DNA of 42,392 nucleotides from an uncultured Bacteroidales bacterium (lineage in GTDB: Bacteria; Bacteroidota; Bacteroidia; Bacteroidales; P3), in assembly GCA_900318175.1 (NCBI GenBank), contig ONJQ01000031.1:1-42392 (forward strand), in the 5' to 3' direction. Positions 24,021 to 33,127 of this stretch are shown here, one piece after another (within the stretch, counting starts at the first letter, position 1; every line of letters starts with the position of its first letter). A program made the position numbers and the translations under genes. The notes under the pieces were generated by a model, which was not told where the DNA came from, made no database searches, and saw only the letters and a list, made by a program, of their open reading frames with translations.

Positions 24021-24498
24021 AGCCTAAAGCAATTAATGATTTCTTCATTGTTACACGGGCACGGAACAGGTAGACGGACACTTGGCTTTCGGACAGGTTG
24101 AGAATCTCGCCGATCTCGTGGCAGGAGAAGCCTTCGACATCCTTCAGCATCAAGGCGGAGCGCTGGATTTCCGGCAGCTGTGCGGCGGCGGTTTGCAGGG
24201 CTTCGCGCAGGTCGAAGGAGGTGTCCGGTAAGGCGACGGTCTCACCCATCAGGTTGTAGGCGTTCTCTTGGTGTACCTTTGCATGGCGGTGAAGGCTCAT
24301 GGCCCAGTTGTGCACCACGCTCATCAGAAAGGCCTTGCCCTTGTCGGTGCTCACCTGGTCGCGGTGCTCCCAGAGGGCTGCAAAAGCCTCCTGTACACCG
24401 TCCTTGGCCGTCTCGGGGTCGCCGCAGCAGTGTGCCGCATAGCGGTACACGTCGTCGGCCCAGAGCTTCACACCGTTGTTGTAATCCTTCCGTGTCAT
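24004..24498 (-). CDS. ECF-family RNA polymerase sigma factor
   Basis: A 164-residue sigma-70 family factor with regions 2 and 4 only. Region 2 runs from about residue 5 to 75 (LWADDVYRYAAHCCGDPETAKDGVQEAF, then FLMSVVHNWAMSLHR). Region 4 covers about 105-160, with the helix-turn-helix EGFSCHEIGEILNLSESQVSVYLFRAR. I place the start at the ATG at 24498, which has GAGG four bases before it and gives the normal N-terminus MTRKDYNN; in-frame ATGs at 24504 and 24525 are less likely. The anti-sigma gene overlaps its 3' end by 17 bases, so translation is coupled. Its target promoters are not known. Confidence 0.93.
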   Translation of the reverse strand: MTRKDYNNGVKLWADDVYRYAAHCCGDPETAKDGVQEAFAALWEHRDQVSTDKGKAFLMSVVHNWAMSLHRHAKVHQENAYNLMGETVALPDTSFDLREALQTAAAQLPEIQRSALMLKDVEGFSCHEIGEILNLSESQVSVYLFRARVTMKKSLIALGYDNNK

Positions 24499-24658
24499 TT
24501 GCCTCATAAACGCGCGAGAGGGCAAAAAACTACAGCTTGATGAAAATTTTTTTTTCAGAATGGGCAGCAGGGTGAGTGCTTTGGTTGTCTAATTAATGGG
24601 CTATCAATCAATAGCGGACTTGTTGATGGGTGGGTCGGTGAATGAAAAAAAACTGTAA

Positions 24659-25684
24659 TCAAGGAGTAATTATCTGGATGATGTCCTCTAAATGCGGTGT
24701 GAGGATGATTTCGGTGCGGCGGTTCACGGCCTTGTTGGCGGCAGAGGTGTTGGGCTTTTTGGGAGCATACTCGCCGTGGCCAGCGGCCTCGACACGGCTG
24801 GGGTTGATGGCTTTCCCCTCCTTGAGGAGAAGCTTGACGATGGCTGTGGCCCGCATGACGCTGAGGTCCCAGTTGTCCTTGACGGCGGTCGAGCCGCGGT
24901 AGGCATCGTTGTCGGTGTGGCCCTCGACCATGATGTTGAGGTCGGTGTGTACCTCCAGCTCTTTGGCAAGGCGTTTGATGGCCTCGACACCTTTGGCGGA
25001 GACCGTCCAGCTGCCGGGGGCAAAGAGCAGTTTGTCCTCCATGGAGACGTACACTTTGCCGTTCTTGGTCTCTACCTGGAGCCCCTTGTCGGCAAAGCCC
25101 ACCAGAGCCTTGGCCACGGCACTGCGCAGGCTCTCCAATTCCTGCTCCTTGGCCTGGAGGGCTTGGGTGGCGTTGGAGGTGCTCTGCTCCAGCTCGCGTT
25201 GGCGTCTTTCGAGGTCGCGTTGCTGTGCAAGGAGTTTCTGCTCCCTCACCGAGAAGGCTTTCTCCTTCTCGCCCAGTTCGCGGGTGCGCTGGTCGAGGAG
25301 CTTGTTCACTTTGGAGAGGTCGCGACTCTTGCCTGTGAGTTGCTGCATGTAGTTCTCGACGGTGGTGTCGTAGCGCAGTTGCAGCGCGGCGTAGGAGCGG
25401 TTGATGGAGGCCACGGTGGCCTCACATTCCTGTCGGGCAGCAGCCATGTCGCTCAGCGAGACGGTCATGGCCTGGCCTTGACGCACCAGTTCGGCGTTCT
25501 CTTCGCGCAGCTCCTGGAGTTCCTGTTTGGAGAGGTTCCAGCCTTTGACGGCTTGGCTGTATTGGGATTGGAGCGACTCGTACTCCCTCATGGAGACGCA
25601 CGAGGCAAAGAGCGTTGCTGCAAGCACCATGATCATGGCGGCAGGGAGGATGGCTGCGGAGCGGTGGGTGAGATGTTGTTTCAT
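24659..25684 (-). CDS. OmpA-family coiled-coil lipoprotein
   Basis: A 341-residue outer-membrane lipoprotein. I start it at the ATG at 25684 rather than an upstream in-frame codon, because this gives a clean signal peptide with lipobox FASC and Cys29. Residues about 35-205 form a long coiled coil rich in Glu, Gln, Arg and Leu. The C-terminal OmpA/MotB domain (about 225-330) binds peptidoglycan noncovalently: LLFAPGSWTVSAKG, IMVEGHTDND, then SVMRATAIV and NRRTEIIL. It probably links outer membrane and cell wall across the periplasm. It is on the minus strand upstream of the sigma operon, with 160 bases between, and shares a divergent region with the ClC gene. Confidence 0.92.
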   Translation of the reverse strand: MKQHLTHRSAAILPAAMIMVLAATLFASCVSMREYESLQSQYSQAVKGWNLSKQELQELREENAELVRQGQAMTVSLSDMAAARQECEATVASINRSYAALQLRYDTTVENYMQQLTGKSRDLSKVNKLLDQRTRELGEKEKAFSVREQKLLAQQRDLERRQRELEQSTSNATQALQAKEQELESLRSAVAKALVGFADKGLQVETKNGKVYVSMEDKLLFAPGSWTVSAKGVEAIKRLAKELEVHTDLNIMVEGHTDNDAYRGSTAVKDNWDLSVMRATAIVKLLLKEGKAINPSRVEAAGHGEYAPKKPNTSAANKAVNRRTEIILTPHLEDIIQIITP

Positions 25685-25823
25685 GACTACTGCGAAAGGG
25701 TTTGTATGTTTCGGTTGATAAAAAACAATGTTAAGAAATAAAATCTGCATTTCTTTAACGCCCCGATTCAACAATTATTGTGTGGATTACGAGAATGATT
25801 GACAACTTTGGCATTTTTTGTGT

Positions 25824-25854
25824 TTGGCTGAATGACGTTTTTTTTGTACTTTTG
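25824..25854 (+). promoter_or_regulatory. promoter of the ClC gene
   Basis: TTG at 25824-25826 and TACTTTTG at 25847-25854 are 20 bases apart, with a T-tract before the -7 box. The promoter shows that the ClC start must be the ATG at 25871, not an in-frame codon at 25832. Confidence 0.82.
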
Positions 25855-25870
25855 CAAATCGTTTTTCGTC

Positions 25871-27673
25871 ATGACAAGACTCGTTTCTATATATAAGAAG
25901 CTTTATACTTGGCGTTTGCACCACATCTCGGAGCAGAACTACCTGTTGATGCTCAGTGTGGTGGTGGGAGTGCTGAGCGGACTGGCGGCCGTGTTGCTGA
26001 AAACGGTGGTCCACCTGTCCGGCAAGTTTGTCATGGACATTGGAGGAGCCCACTTTGCCACCGGAGGCGGCAACATGCTCATCCTCTTCGCACCCTTGGT
26101 GGGCATCCTGCTCACTGTGCTGTTTGTCAGATACATCATCAAGGGCGACATAGGACATGGGATACCCAGCGTGTTGCTTTCCATATCGCGCTATAAAGGT
26201 TCCCTCCCGCCGCGGAACATGTACTCGTCGCTTGTGGCATCCACACTCACCGTGGCCTTTGGCGGCAGCGTGGGATTGGAGGCCCCCATCGCCTCCACGG
26301 GCAGTGCCATCGGCTCCAACGTGGGACGCTTTTTCCACGTCAGCCACCGTGGCGTGAAACTGCTGTTGGGATGCGGTGCAGCGGGTGCCATTGCGGGCAT
26401 CTTCAAGGCCCCCTTGGCGGGCGTGCTTTTCACTGTGGAGGTGCTCATGTTCGACATGACCATGACCACCGCCGTGCCCCTGCTCGTCTCCGCCCTTTCG
26501 GCCTCCACCGTGGCCTACTTCCTCATGGGGCAGCAGGTGCAGTTCGTCTTCACCGTGGCGGAGGATTTCTCGCTGAGCCAGATACCTTTCCTCGTTGTGC
26601 TGGGCATCTTTTGCGCTTTTAGCTCGGTCTACTTCCTGCGGTGCACGGACAAGATTGAATCACTGTTTGGACGCAGTCGCAGCTGGGTGCTGAAGTGGCT
26701 GATAGGCGGTGTGTCGCTGGGCGTGATGATCTTCCTTTTCCCGCCGCTCTACGGCGAGGGTTACTGGGCCCTCACCGAACTGCTGGGCGGCAGTGGCCAC
26801 GACGCCCTCTTTGCCAGCAGCGTCTTCAACGTGTTCCGCGATAACGGCTGGGCGGCCCTCATCATCCTGCTCATGCTCATCCTGCTCAAACCCGTGGCTA
26901 CCGCTGCCACTATCGGCAGTGGAGGCGTGGGCGGTACCTTCGGCCCCTCGCTGATTATGGGTGGCCTGAGCGGTTACTTCATCGCCGCGTTGGGCAACCA
27001 AATAGGGCTCCCCCCGCAATCCACCGCCAACTTCGCCCTTGTGGGCATGGCCGCCGTCATGACAGGCGTCATGCATGCCCCCTTCATGGGTGTGTTCCTC
27101 ATTGCCGAAATCACTGGAGGGTATGCCCTCATGGTCCCCCTGCTCATTACTGCCACCGTCACCTACATCTGCGTCCAGCCCTTTGAGAAGCACTCTATCT
27201 ATGCCCGCAAGCTGGCCGACCGTGGCGACCTCCTCACCCACAACAAGGATGCCTCGGCCTGGCAGCTTATGGACTTGAAGAAACTCATTGAGACCAACTT
27301 CGCCACCCTCCCTGTTGACGGCACCTTGCGCGACATTGTGGAGGCCATCAAGCAGTCAAAGCGCAACCTCTTCCCCGTGCTCGACGCTGATGGACGTTTC
27401 CTCGGCCTCATCGTGATGGACGACCTGCGACACCTCATTTTCGAGACCGAATTGTACGACTCCGTCACCGTCCGCGAGTTGATGATGACCTTTGCTGACG
27501 AGGACCTTGTCCACCTTGCCGACTCACCGCACGAGGTGGTAAAGAAATTCCAACTCAGCAACCGCTACAACCTTATCGTCGTCGATGAAGAGGGGCGTTA
27601 TCAAGGCTTCCTGTCGCGTGCCAACACTTTCTCGGCCTACCGCCGCTTCATCTCCGCCGCCTCGGAGGAGTAG
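25871..27673 (+). CDS. ClC-type chloride channel/antiporter with CBS domains
   Basis: A 600-residue inner-membrane protein. The ClC core (about residues 1-440) moves chloride or another anion through a homodimer. Visible signatures are GHGIPSVL (in place of GSGIP), GSVGLEAP with gating Glu at residue 137 (in place of GREGP), and GGVGGTFGPSLIMGG. The gating glutamate is kept, so a proton-coupled exchanger or gated channel is possible. The C-terminal 140 residues hold two CBS domains (about 455-515 and 525-595), which usually bind adenosine nucleotides and regulate transport. The first residues before the membrane are short and basic, supporting the chosen start. The next gene has its own promoter. 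Confidence 0.95.
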   Translation: MTRLVSIYKKLYTWRLHHISEQNYLLMLSVVVGVLSGLAAVLLKTVVHLSGKFVMDIGGAHFATGGGNMLILFAPLVGILLTVLFVRYIIKGDIGHGIPSVLLSISRYKGSLPPRNMYSSLVASTLTVAFGGSVGLEAPIASTGSAIGSNVGRFFHVSHRGVKLLLGCGAAGAIAGIFKAPLAGVLFTVEVLMFDMTMTTAVPLLVSALSASTVAYFLMGQQVQFVFTVAEDFSLSQIPFLVVLGIFCAFSSVYFLRCTDKIESLFGRSRSWVLKWLIGGVSLGVMIFLFPPLYGEGYWALTELLGGSGHDALFASSVFNVFRDNGWAALIILLMLILLKPVATAATIGSGGVGGTFGPSLIMGGLSGYFIAALGNQIGLPPQSTANFALVGMAAVMTGVMHAPFMGVFLIAEITGGYALMVPLLITATVTYICVQPFEKHSIYARKLADRGDLLTHNKDASAWQLMDLKKLIETNFATLPVDGTLRDIVEAIKQSKRNLFPVLDADGRFLGLIVMDDLRHLIFETELYDSVTVRELMMTFADEDLVHLADSPHEVVKKFQLSNRYNLIVVDEEGRYQGFLSRANTFSAYRRFISAASEE

Positions 27674-27785
27674 GGTCTCCCGCAGAAGAGCGGAACCCTG
27701 CCTGATGCCCGAACGTTGAACAAGCGAGGGGCCTCCCACCGATTAACCCATTGATTCTTTCAATTTTCAATTTTATTTCCAAAAG

Positions 27786-27815
27786 TTGTAATGTCGCTTT
27801 TTTTTTGTATCTTTG
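27786..27815 (+). promoter_or_regulatory. promoter of the M28-like gene
   Basis: TTG at 27786-27788 and TATCTTTG at 27808-27815 are 19 bases apart, the best match in this part of the window. The leader before the ATG is about 70 bases. Confidence 0.85.
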
Positions 27816-27892
27816 CTTGATTGTATAATGCGTGCATTGTGCAATAATTGTTTTATTATCAGTGTAATATTATAATTAAGATGTTCATAAAA

Positions 27893-29404
27893 ATGAAGAA
27901 GTTCGTTGCTCTGATGGCTGTTTTCGCAGTATTGGCCCCTACCATGGCCTATGCTCAGGAGGAAGTTACCAAGGATACACTGCTCCGTGCCAATACTGAC
28001 ACGCTGATGAAGCATGTCCGCATCCTTTCGTCCTCGCAATATGAGGGACGCATGGCCGGTTCGGAAGCCTTTTTGGATGCCGCCAACTACTGCGCCGAGG
28101 TGCTTGCCTCATACGGCGTAAAACCGTTCCAGGAGGAATGGGGCCAGTATTTCCAAGTGGAGTACAACGAAATTGAGAATTGCAATTTCTACACCTATGT
28201 GAACGACAACGATGTGCGGGTGCAATATGTGCTGGGTCGTGACTATGTGTGTTCCAGCATGACAGGACGCGGATATACCAATGCCCCCGTGGTGTTCTGC
28301 GGATGGGGCATTGACCACTATTCGTATGACGAATATGGCAAGGTGGACGTGCGCGGCAAGGTGGTGCTCTGCCTCTCGGGTGTGCCCGAGTTCCTTCCCG
28401 GCAAGATTACCGACCGCTATGCCACCCTGCGCGACAAGGCCGAGGTGGCCCGCAAACACGGGGCTGTTGGCTTGGTTTGCGTCAACATGTCGGAAAGCTG
28501 CCGCCCCTACGAGGTGCAGCACTGGGCTTGGTGCGGCGAGGGTTCGCATCAGATGACTTTCCCCGTTGTGCAGCCCACGCGCGAAATGGCCACCGCCCTG
28601 CTGGCTGACGAACAGATGACCTTCGATTCTGTGGTGAACAGACTGACGGAAACCATGACCCCGCAGTCGTTCCATCTGCGTAAGAGCTTTGAGATTAACA
28701 TCAATGCTAAGTATCGCCCCAATGCGACCACTGCCAATGTGGTGGGTGTGCTGCCAGGGTATGATGCCAAATTGAAGAATGAGTATATCGTCGTCGGTGC
28801 CCATCTTGACCATGTGGGCATTCAGGGCAACACCTGTCTGTTCCCCGGTGCAAACGACAATGCCACGGGTGTTGCAGCTGTGTTGGAGGCCGCCCGACTG
28901 CTGACGGTTAACGCCCCCAAGGAAATCGAGTATAACAAGCGCTCGATAGTGTTTGTCCTTTTCTCCGGTGGAGAGTTGCAGAACCTGGGCTCAAGCATTT
29001 TCGTCTCCAATTTCCCCAAGCTGCGCAACGTTGAATGCTTCATCAATGCCGAGAGCATCGGTCAGGGCGACAGCATACAGGTGCTGGGCAACAAGCGTTT
29101 CCCGATGCTGTGGAACATTGCAAGCCGCAATGACTCAATCTCGACCAAGAGTCTGGTGAAAGGTTACCGCACTATGCCCAAAGGCGACGCGGCACCCTTT
29201 GCACAGGTGGGAATCCCCTCGTTGGTGTTCACGGGCTTTATGGGTAACTTGAACGACCATGTGCCAAGTGACATATCGGAGAATGTGGACAGAGACCTGA
29301 TGACCAAGAATGCCAGCTTGATGGCCGAGGTGATTTATGAACTCTCGCTGGGCGATTACCAAGGACGGTCGCAGCGCTCCAGACGCTTCCAGTTCGACGA
29401 TTAG
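27893..29404 (+). CDS. M28-family peptidase-like protein with altered active site
   Basis: A 503-residue exported protein. From the ATG at 27893 it has a Sec signal peptide ending at about residue 21 (AYAQ); an ATG four codons earlier is possible. A PA-like insert lies at about 125-210. The C-terminal half is an M28 zinc aminopeptidase fold with ligands H304 (GAHLDHVG, with D306), D322 (GANDN), E361, E387 (NAESIG) and H456 (LNDHVP). The usual general base, the first Glu of the G-E-E motif, is replaced: the segment reads FSGGELQNLGS, with G360 in its place. All metal ligands are plausible, so zinc may bind while hydrolysis is weak or absent. GldF-GldG follows after 84 bases. Confidence 0.88.
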   Translation: MKKFVALMAVFAVLAPTMAYAQEEVTKDTLLRANTDTLMKHVRILSSSQYEGRMAGSEAFLDAANYCAEVLASYGVKPFQEEWGQYFQVEYNEIENCNFYTYVNDNDVRVQYVLGRDYVCSSMTGRGYTNAPVVFCGWGIDHYSYDEYGKVDVRGKVVLCLSGVPEFLPGKITDRYATLRDKAEVARKHGAVGLVCVNMSESCRPYEVQHWAWCGEGSHQMTFPVVQPTREMATALLADEQMTFDSVVNRLTETMTPQSFHLRKSFEININAKYRPNATTANVVGVLPGYDAKLKNEYIVVGAHLDHVGIQGNTCLFPGANDNATGVAAVLEAARLLTVNAPKEIEYNKRSIVFVLFSGGELQNLGSSIFVSNFPKLRNVECFINAESIGQGDSIQVLGNKRFPMLWNIASRNDSISTKSLVKGYRTMPKGDAAPFAQVGIPSLVFTGFMGNLNDHVPSDISENVDRDLMTKNASLMAEVIYELSLGDYQGRSQRSRRFQFDD

Positions 29405-29488
29405 TCGGGTCTGCCGGAGTGAGGGCTGATGCCTTCGTGATACTGATTATTGACTATTAATAACTAACATATTTAAATTACTCAAAAC

Positions 29489-31957
29489 GTGTTCTCACTG
29501 TTCAAAAAAGAGCTTGCCAGTTTCTTCTCATCATTGACGGGGTATCTGACCATTGTGGTGTTTCTGGTGTTGACAGGTCTGATGCTCTGGGTTTTCAAGT
29601 CGGATTTTAATATTCTGGACTACGGATATGCAGGGATGGATGGGCTTTTCATTATTGGCCCCTTCCTGTATCTGTTTCTCATCCCGGCCATCACCATGCG
29701 TATGATAGCTGAGGAGAAACGCAACGGGACGATGGAGTTGCTGCTGACCAAACCGATAAGTGAGATGACGCTGATATGGGCCAAGTTCCTTGCCGGTTTG
29801 GTGCTGGTGGCCATCTCGTTGCTTCCTACGCTGGTGGGTTATTTCAGCGTGGTTGCATTGGGAGACCCTGTGGGCAATGTGGATTCCGGCAGTGTGGCAG
29901 GTTCCTATCTTGGATTGCTCCTGCTCGGGGCCGCCTTCGTTGCCATAGGTATCTTTGCCAGTTCGCTAACTAACAACCAGATTGTGGCCTTTATTTTGGC
30001 GGCATTGATGTGCGCCTTTATGCATCTGGGCTTTGAGGCCATCTGCCGCATGGGTTTCCTGGGCAGCGCGGAGCTGGTGGTACGCCAACTGGGCATGAGT
30101 TACCATTACGACTCCATCAGCCGGGGTGTTGTGGACAGCCGAGACGTGATATATTTTGCCAGCGTCACGGCTTTGTTCATGATGGCTACCCGCATGGTGT
30201 TGCAGTCGCGCAAGTGGCATGGCTGGCGGAAGAAGAAGGACCTGCGCCGTGGCCATTGGATTGAGTTGACGGCTGGCATCCTGATTGTAGTGTTCGTCAA
30301 TGTGATTGGCTATTATGTCTTCGGCCGTTTGGATCTTACTTCCGAACGCCGTTATACGCTCTCCAAGTCTACCAAGGCATTGCTGAAAAAGATTGATGAG
30401 CCTTTGCTGTACCGCGTTTATCTGGAAGGCGATTTGCCTTCGGATTTCAAGCGTTTGCAGAATGAGACCAAGGAGATGCTGAATCAGTTTAGGGCATACA
30501 ACAAGAATGTGCAGTATGAGTTTGTCAACCCCAATAGTTTCGAGGACCCGAAGGAGCGACAAGTCTTCTACCAGAAACTGGCACAGAAAGGAATCCAGCC
30601 CACGCAGATACAGGTGAGCACAGCCACGGGCTATACACAGCAGGTGCTGATTCCCGCTGCCGACGTAATCTATAGGGGCGAGGAGACCTCGATCCAGCTG
30701 TTGCAGAGCCAGAAGTATGTGGACCAAGTCCAATTGCTGAACAACTCTATCCAGAGTTTGGAGTATGTGTTGAGCAACGCCATTCGTGCCCTGTCACGCG
30801 GTAAGCGGCCCACTGTGGCATTCCTGCGTGGACATGGGGAGCTGGAATTGCCCAATCTGTCAGATATGATAGGGTCGTTGTGGGAATACTATACACTTGA
30901 CACTGCCCGTATGGACGGCAATATCAACTCGCTTACAGCACGCTCGCTGAACCCGAGCGATTCTACCTACAGTTTCCGCAATAAGTATGACCTGATTATC
31001 GTTGCCAAGCCCACACGGCCTTTCAGCGATCAGGATTTGTATATTTTGGACCAATATGTGATGTATGGTGGTAAGTTGTTGTGGCTGGTGGACCCCTTGG
31101 ATGCCGACATGGACAGCCTCGAACATGCCGGACAGGCTGTGGCCACCCGTCTGCCTTTGAACCTTGACGAGATGCTCTTCACCTACGGTGTGCGTATCAA
31201 TCCCGATTTGGTGATGGATATTCGGTGCCGTCCGGTACCGATGAAGGTGGGCATGGTTGGCGAGCATGCACAGATTCAGTTCCAGCCGTGGATGTACTTC
31301 CCGGAGATTGTCCCGCTGTCGCCCCATCCCATAGTGCGTAATCTGGACTTGATTAAGACCGATTTTGTGAGCAGCATGGACCTCATTGACAATGGTGTCG
31401 ACAAGACAGTTCTGCTGCAAACCTCCGAGTTTTCGAGGGTGAAGAACGCTCCCGCTATCTATGATTTGAACGAAGCAAAGGTCGAGCCAGACCGTCGCCT
31501 CTTCAATCGGCAGCATATCCCGGTGGCAGTGCTGATGGAGGGCAGTTTCAAATCTGTGTTCCGCAACAGGCTGACCCCCGACTTCATGGATATACCCTCC
31601 ATGGGCTACCGCGAGACGAGCGACACTACCCGCATGATTGTCTTTTCCGATGGCGACATCATCAAGAACCGTTTCAACTATCAGGATGCCACGGGCTATC
31701 CCTTAGGCTATGATTTCTACACGGAAACGATGTACGCCAACAAGGAGCTTTTGCTCAATTGTGTGGACTATCTGGTAGGGGAGGATGGCTCCATTGCCAG
31801 TCGCAGCCGCAACATCAAGATTCGGAAACTGAATGTGATGAAAGTGAAGGAGGAGCGTACCAAGTACCAGCTCCTCAACATCCTGCTTCCTGTTGGGATA
31901 GTTGTCGTGGCTGGAGTAGTGATTGTCCTGCTCCGCCGCAGAAAATACAGAGCATAA
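29489..31957 (+). CDS. fused GldF-GldG ABC transporter membrane/substrate protein
   Basis: An 822-residue fusion. The first 240 residues are an ABC-2 type permease with six membrane segments, like GldF (MIAEEKRNGTMELLLTKPIS after the second segment is characteristic). From about 255 a further helix leads into the GldG part: RRYTLSKSTKALLKKIDEPL, VAFLRGHGELELP, and a C-terminal membrane helix at about 790-812. In gliding Bacteroidota GldA (ATPase), GldF and GldG work together; non-gliding members keep similar sets of unknown purpose. The start is GTG at 29489, with no better ATG in frame. No GldA-like ATPase gene is next to it, and the only ABC ATPase in the window is 8 kb away. The DUF4340 gene follows. 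Confidence 0.9.
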   Translation: MFSLFKKELASFFSSLTGYLTIVVFLVLTGLMLWVFKSDFNILDYGYAGMDGLFIIGPFLYLFLIPAITMRMIAEEKRNGTMELLLTKPISEMTLIWAKFLAGLVLVAISLLPTLVGYFSVVALGDPVGNVDSGSVAGSYLGLLLLGAAFVAIGIFASSLTNNQIVAFILAALMCAFMHLGFEAICRMGFLGSAELVVRQLGMSYHYDSISRGVVDSRDVIYFASVTALFMMATRMVLQSRKWHGWRKKKDLRRGHWIELTAGILIVVFVNVIGYYVFGRLDLTSERRYTLSKSTKALLKKIDEPLLYRVYLEGDLPSDFKRLQNETKEMLNQFRAYNKNVQYEFVNPNSFEDPKERQVFYQKLAQKGIQPTQIQVSTATGYTQQVLIPAADVIYRGEETSIQLLQSQKYVDQVQLLNNSIQSLEYVLSNAIRALSRGKRPTVAFLRGHGELELPNLSDMIGSLWEYYTLDTARMDGNINSLTARSLNPSDSTYSFRNKYDLIIVAKPTRPFSDQDLYILDQYVMYGGKLLWLVDPLDADMDSLEHAGQAVATRLPLNLDEMLFTYGVRINPDLVMDIRCRPVPMKVGMVGEHAQIQFQPWMYFPEIVPLSPHPIVRNLDLIKTDFVSSMDLIDNGVDKTVLLQTSEFSRVKNAPAIYDLNEAKVEPDRRLFNRQHIPVAVLMEGSFKSVFRNRLTPDFMDIPSMGYRETSDTTRMIVFSDGDIIKNRFNYQDATGYPLGYDFYTETMYANKELLLNCVDYLVGEDGSIASRSRNIKIRKLNVMKVKEERTKYQLLNILLPVGIVVVAGVVIVLLRRRKYRA

Positions 31958-32002
31958 TGCTATGCTTGACTTTATTATCTTAGATCTAATCAAAACTCGC
32001 TG

Positions 32003-33115
32003 ATGAAGAAGAAAAAGAATCTCATTATTATTGCCGCGGTAGTCGTCATTGGACTGCTGGCATTGATTATAGCCAAGCGTGGATCCCGCACGGCTACTTT
32101 CGAGCAGGATTTCCATGTGGAGGATATTGAGTCGGTGACGAAAGTGTTCCTTGCCGACAAACAGAACAATCAGGTCCTTCTTGAACGTGTCATGGATAGT
32201 ACGGGTGACACCACATGGACTGTGGATGGCCTCTATCCTGCCAGCCAACCCATGATTGACCTTCTGCTGGAGACCCTTCACGAAATGCGCATCCGTCAGC
32301 AGGTGAACAAGAATGCCGTTCCCCAAGCGGTCAAACAACTATCAGCCCGTGCCATCAAAGTGGAAGTGTATCAACGCCGTTGGTTCATCAATTGGTTTGA
32401 TGGCAAGTTCCGCCTGTTCCCGCACGAGCGTTTGACTGTGACTTATTTCGTTGGTCACGAAACACAGGATATGATGGCTTGCTATATGTTCCGCAAGGGA
32501 GATAAGGTGCCGTACATTATCCATATCCCCGGCTTCCGGGGCTACCTGACGCCACGCTTTGTGGCCGACCCCATGGCGTGGCGCAGCCATGAGATTGTGC
32601 ATTGGGACATCCGTAGCCTCCAGAGTGTGGAGCTTGAAATCCCCGCAAGTCCTGAGGAGTCCTTCATGGTACGCCGTCAGGGTGACGACTTCGTGATGGA
32701 GCTGACCCAGAGCCACAGGGTGGTCAACGGCTTCGACACGGCACGTGTGGCACAGATGTTGTCCAGCTTCGCCAACCTCAACTTCGACGAGTTCGCCAGC
32801 CGCGTGCCCAACAGCTATATGGACACTTCCTTCTGTGCTGCTCCGCGCACCATTCTGCGCATCACCAACACCGAGGGGGTCACCCGCGAGGTGAAGACGT
32901 ACCTGAAGTATGCCAACCCCGAGGATTCGCTGGCCATGCCGGAAGAGGGAATGTACGAGATGTTTGACGTGAACCGTCTGTATGCCATCATCGACAATAG
33001 GGACAGTGTACTGATACAGTATTTCGTGTTTGACAATATTCTTCAGCCGGCCTCGTTTTTCATGAATAGGGATGTGAAGAGGAGCGAAATGGGGGCAGTG
33101 GCTGTGAAGCCTTAA
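32003..33115 (+). CDS. DUF4340-domain membrane-anchored protein
   Basis: A 370-residue protein with a single N-terminal helix (about residues 6-24, after a Lys-rich start), which would anchor it in the inner membrane facing the periplasm. The body follows the DUF4340 pattern: an initial strand region (FHVEDIESVTKVFL), TWTVDGLYPASQPMIDLLLETL, later WRSHEIVHWDI and repeated YFV-type strands. DUF4340 genes regularly sit beside gldG-like genes and are thought to be part of the same ABC complex (from memory). The gap to the fused gldF-gldG gene is 45 bases, consistent with one transcript. The molecular function is unknown. Confidence 0.82.
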   Translation: MKKKKNLIIIAAVVVIGLLALIIAKRGSRTATFEQDFHVEDIESVTKVFLADKQNNQVLLERVMDSTGDTTWTVDGLYPASQPMIDLLLETLHEMRIRQQVNKNAVPQAVKQLSARAIKVEVYQRRWFINWFDGKFRLFPHERLTVTYFVGHETQDMMACYMFRKGDKVPYIIHIPGFRGYLTPRFVADPMAWRSHEIVHWDIRSLQSVELEIPASPEESFMVRRQGDDFVMELTQSHRVVNGFDTARVAQMLSSFANLNFDEFASRVPNSYMDTSFCAAPRTILRITNTEGVTREVKTYLKYANPEDSLAMPEEGMYEMFDVNRLYAIIDNRDSVLIQYFVFDNILQPASFFMNRDVKRSEMGAVAVKP

Positions 33116-33127
33116 ACACCCGGGGGG

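Noticed and set aside
25685-25774. Longer N-terminus for the OmpA-like lipoprotein
   Set aside because: The extension would bury the signal peptide; the ATG at 25684 gives a normal lipoprotein signal and lipobox.
25832-25870. Upstream in-frame ATG for the ClC gene
   Set aside because: It lies within the promoter (between the -33 and -7 boxes), so it cannot be on the transcript; the ATG at 25871 is used.
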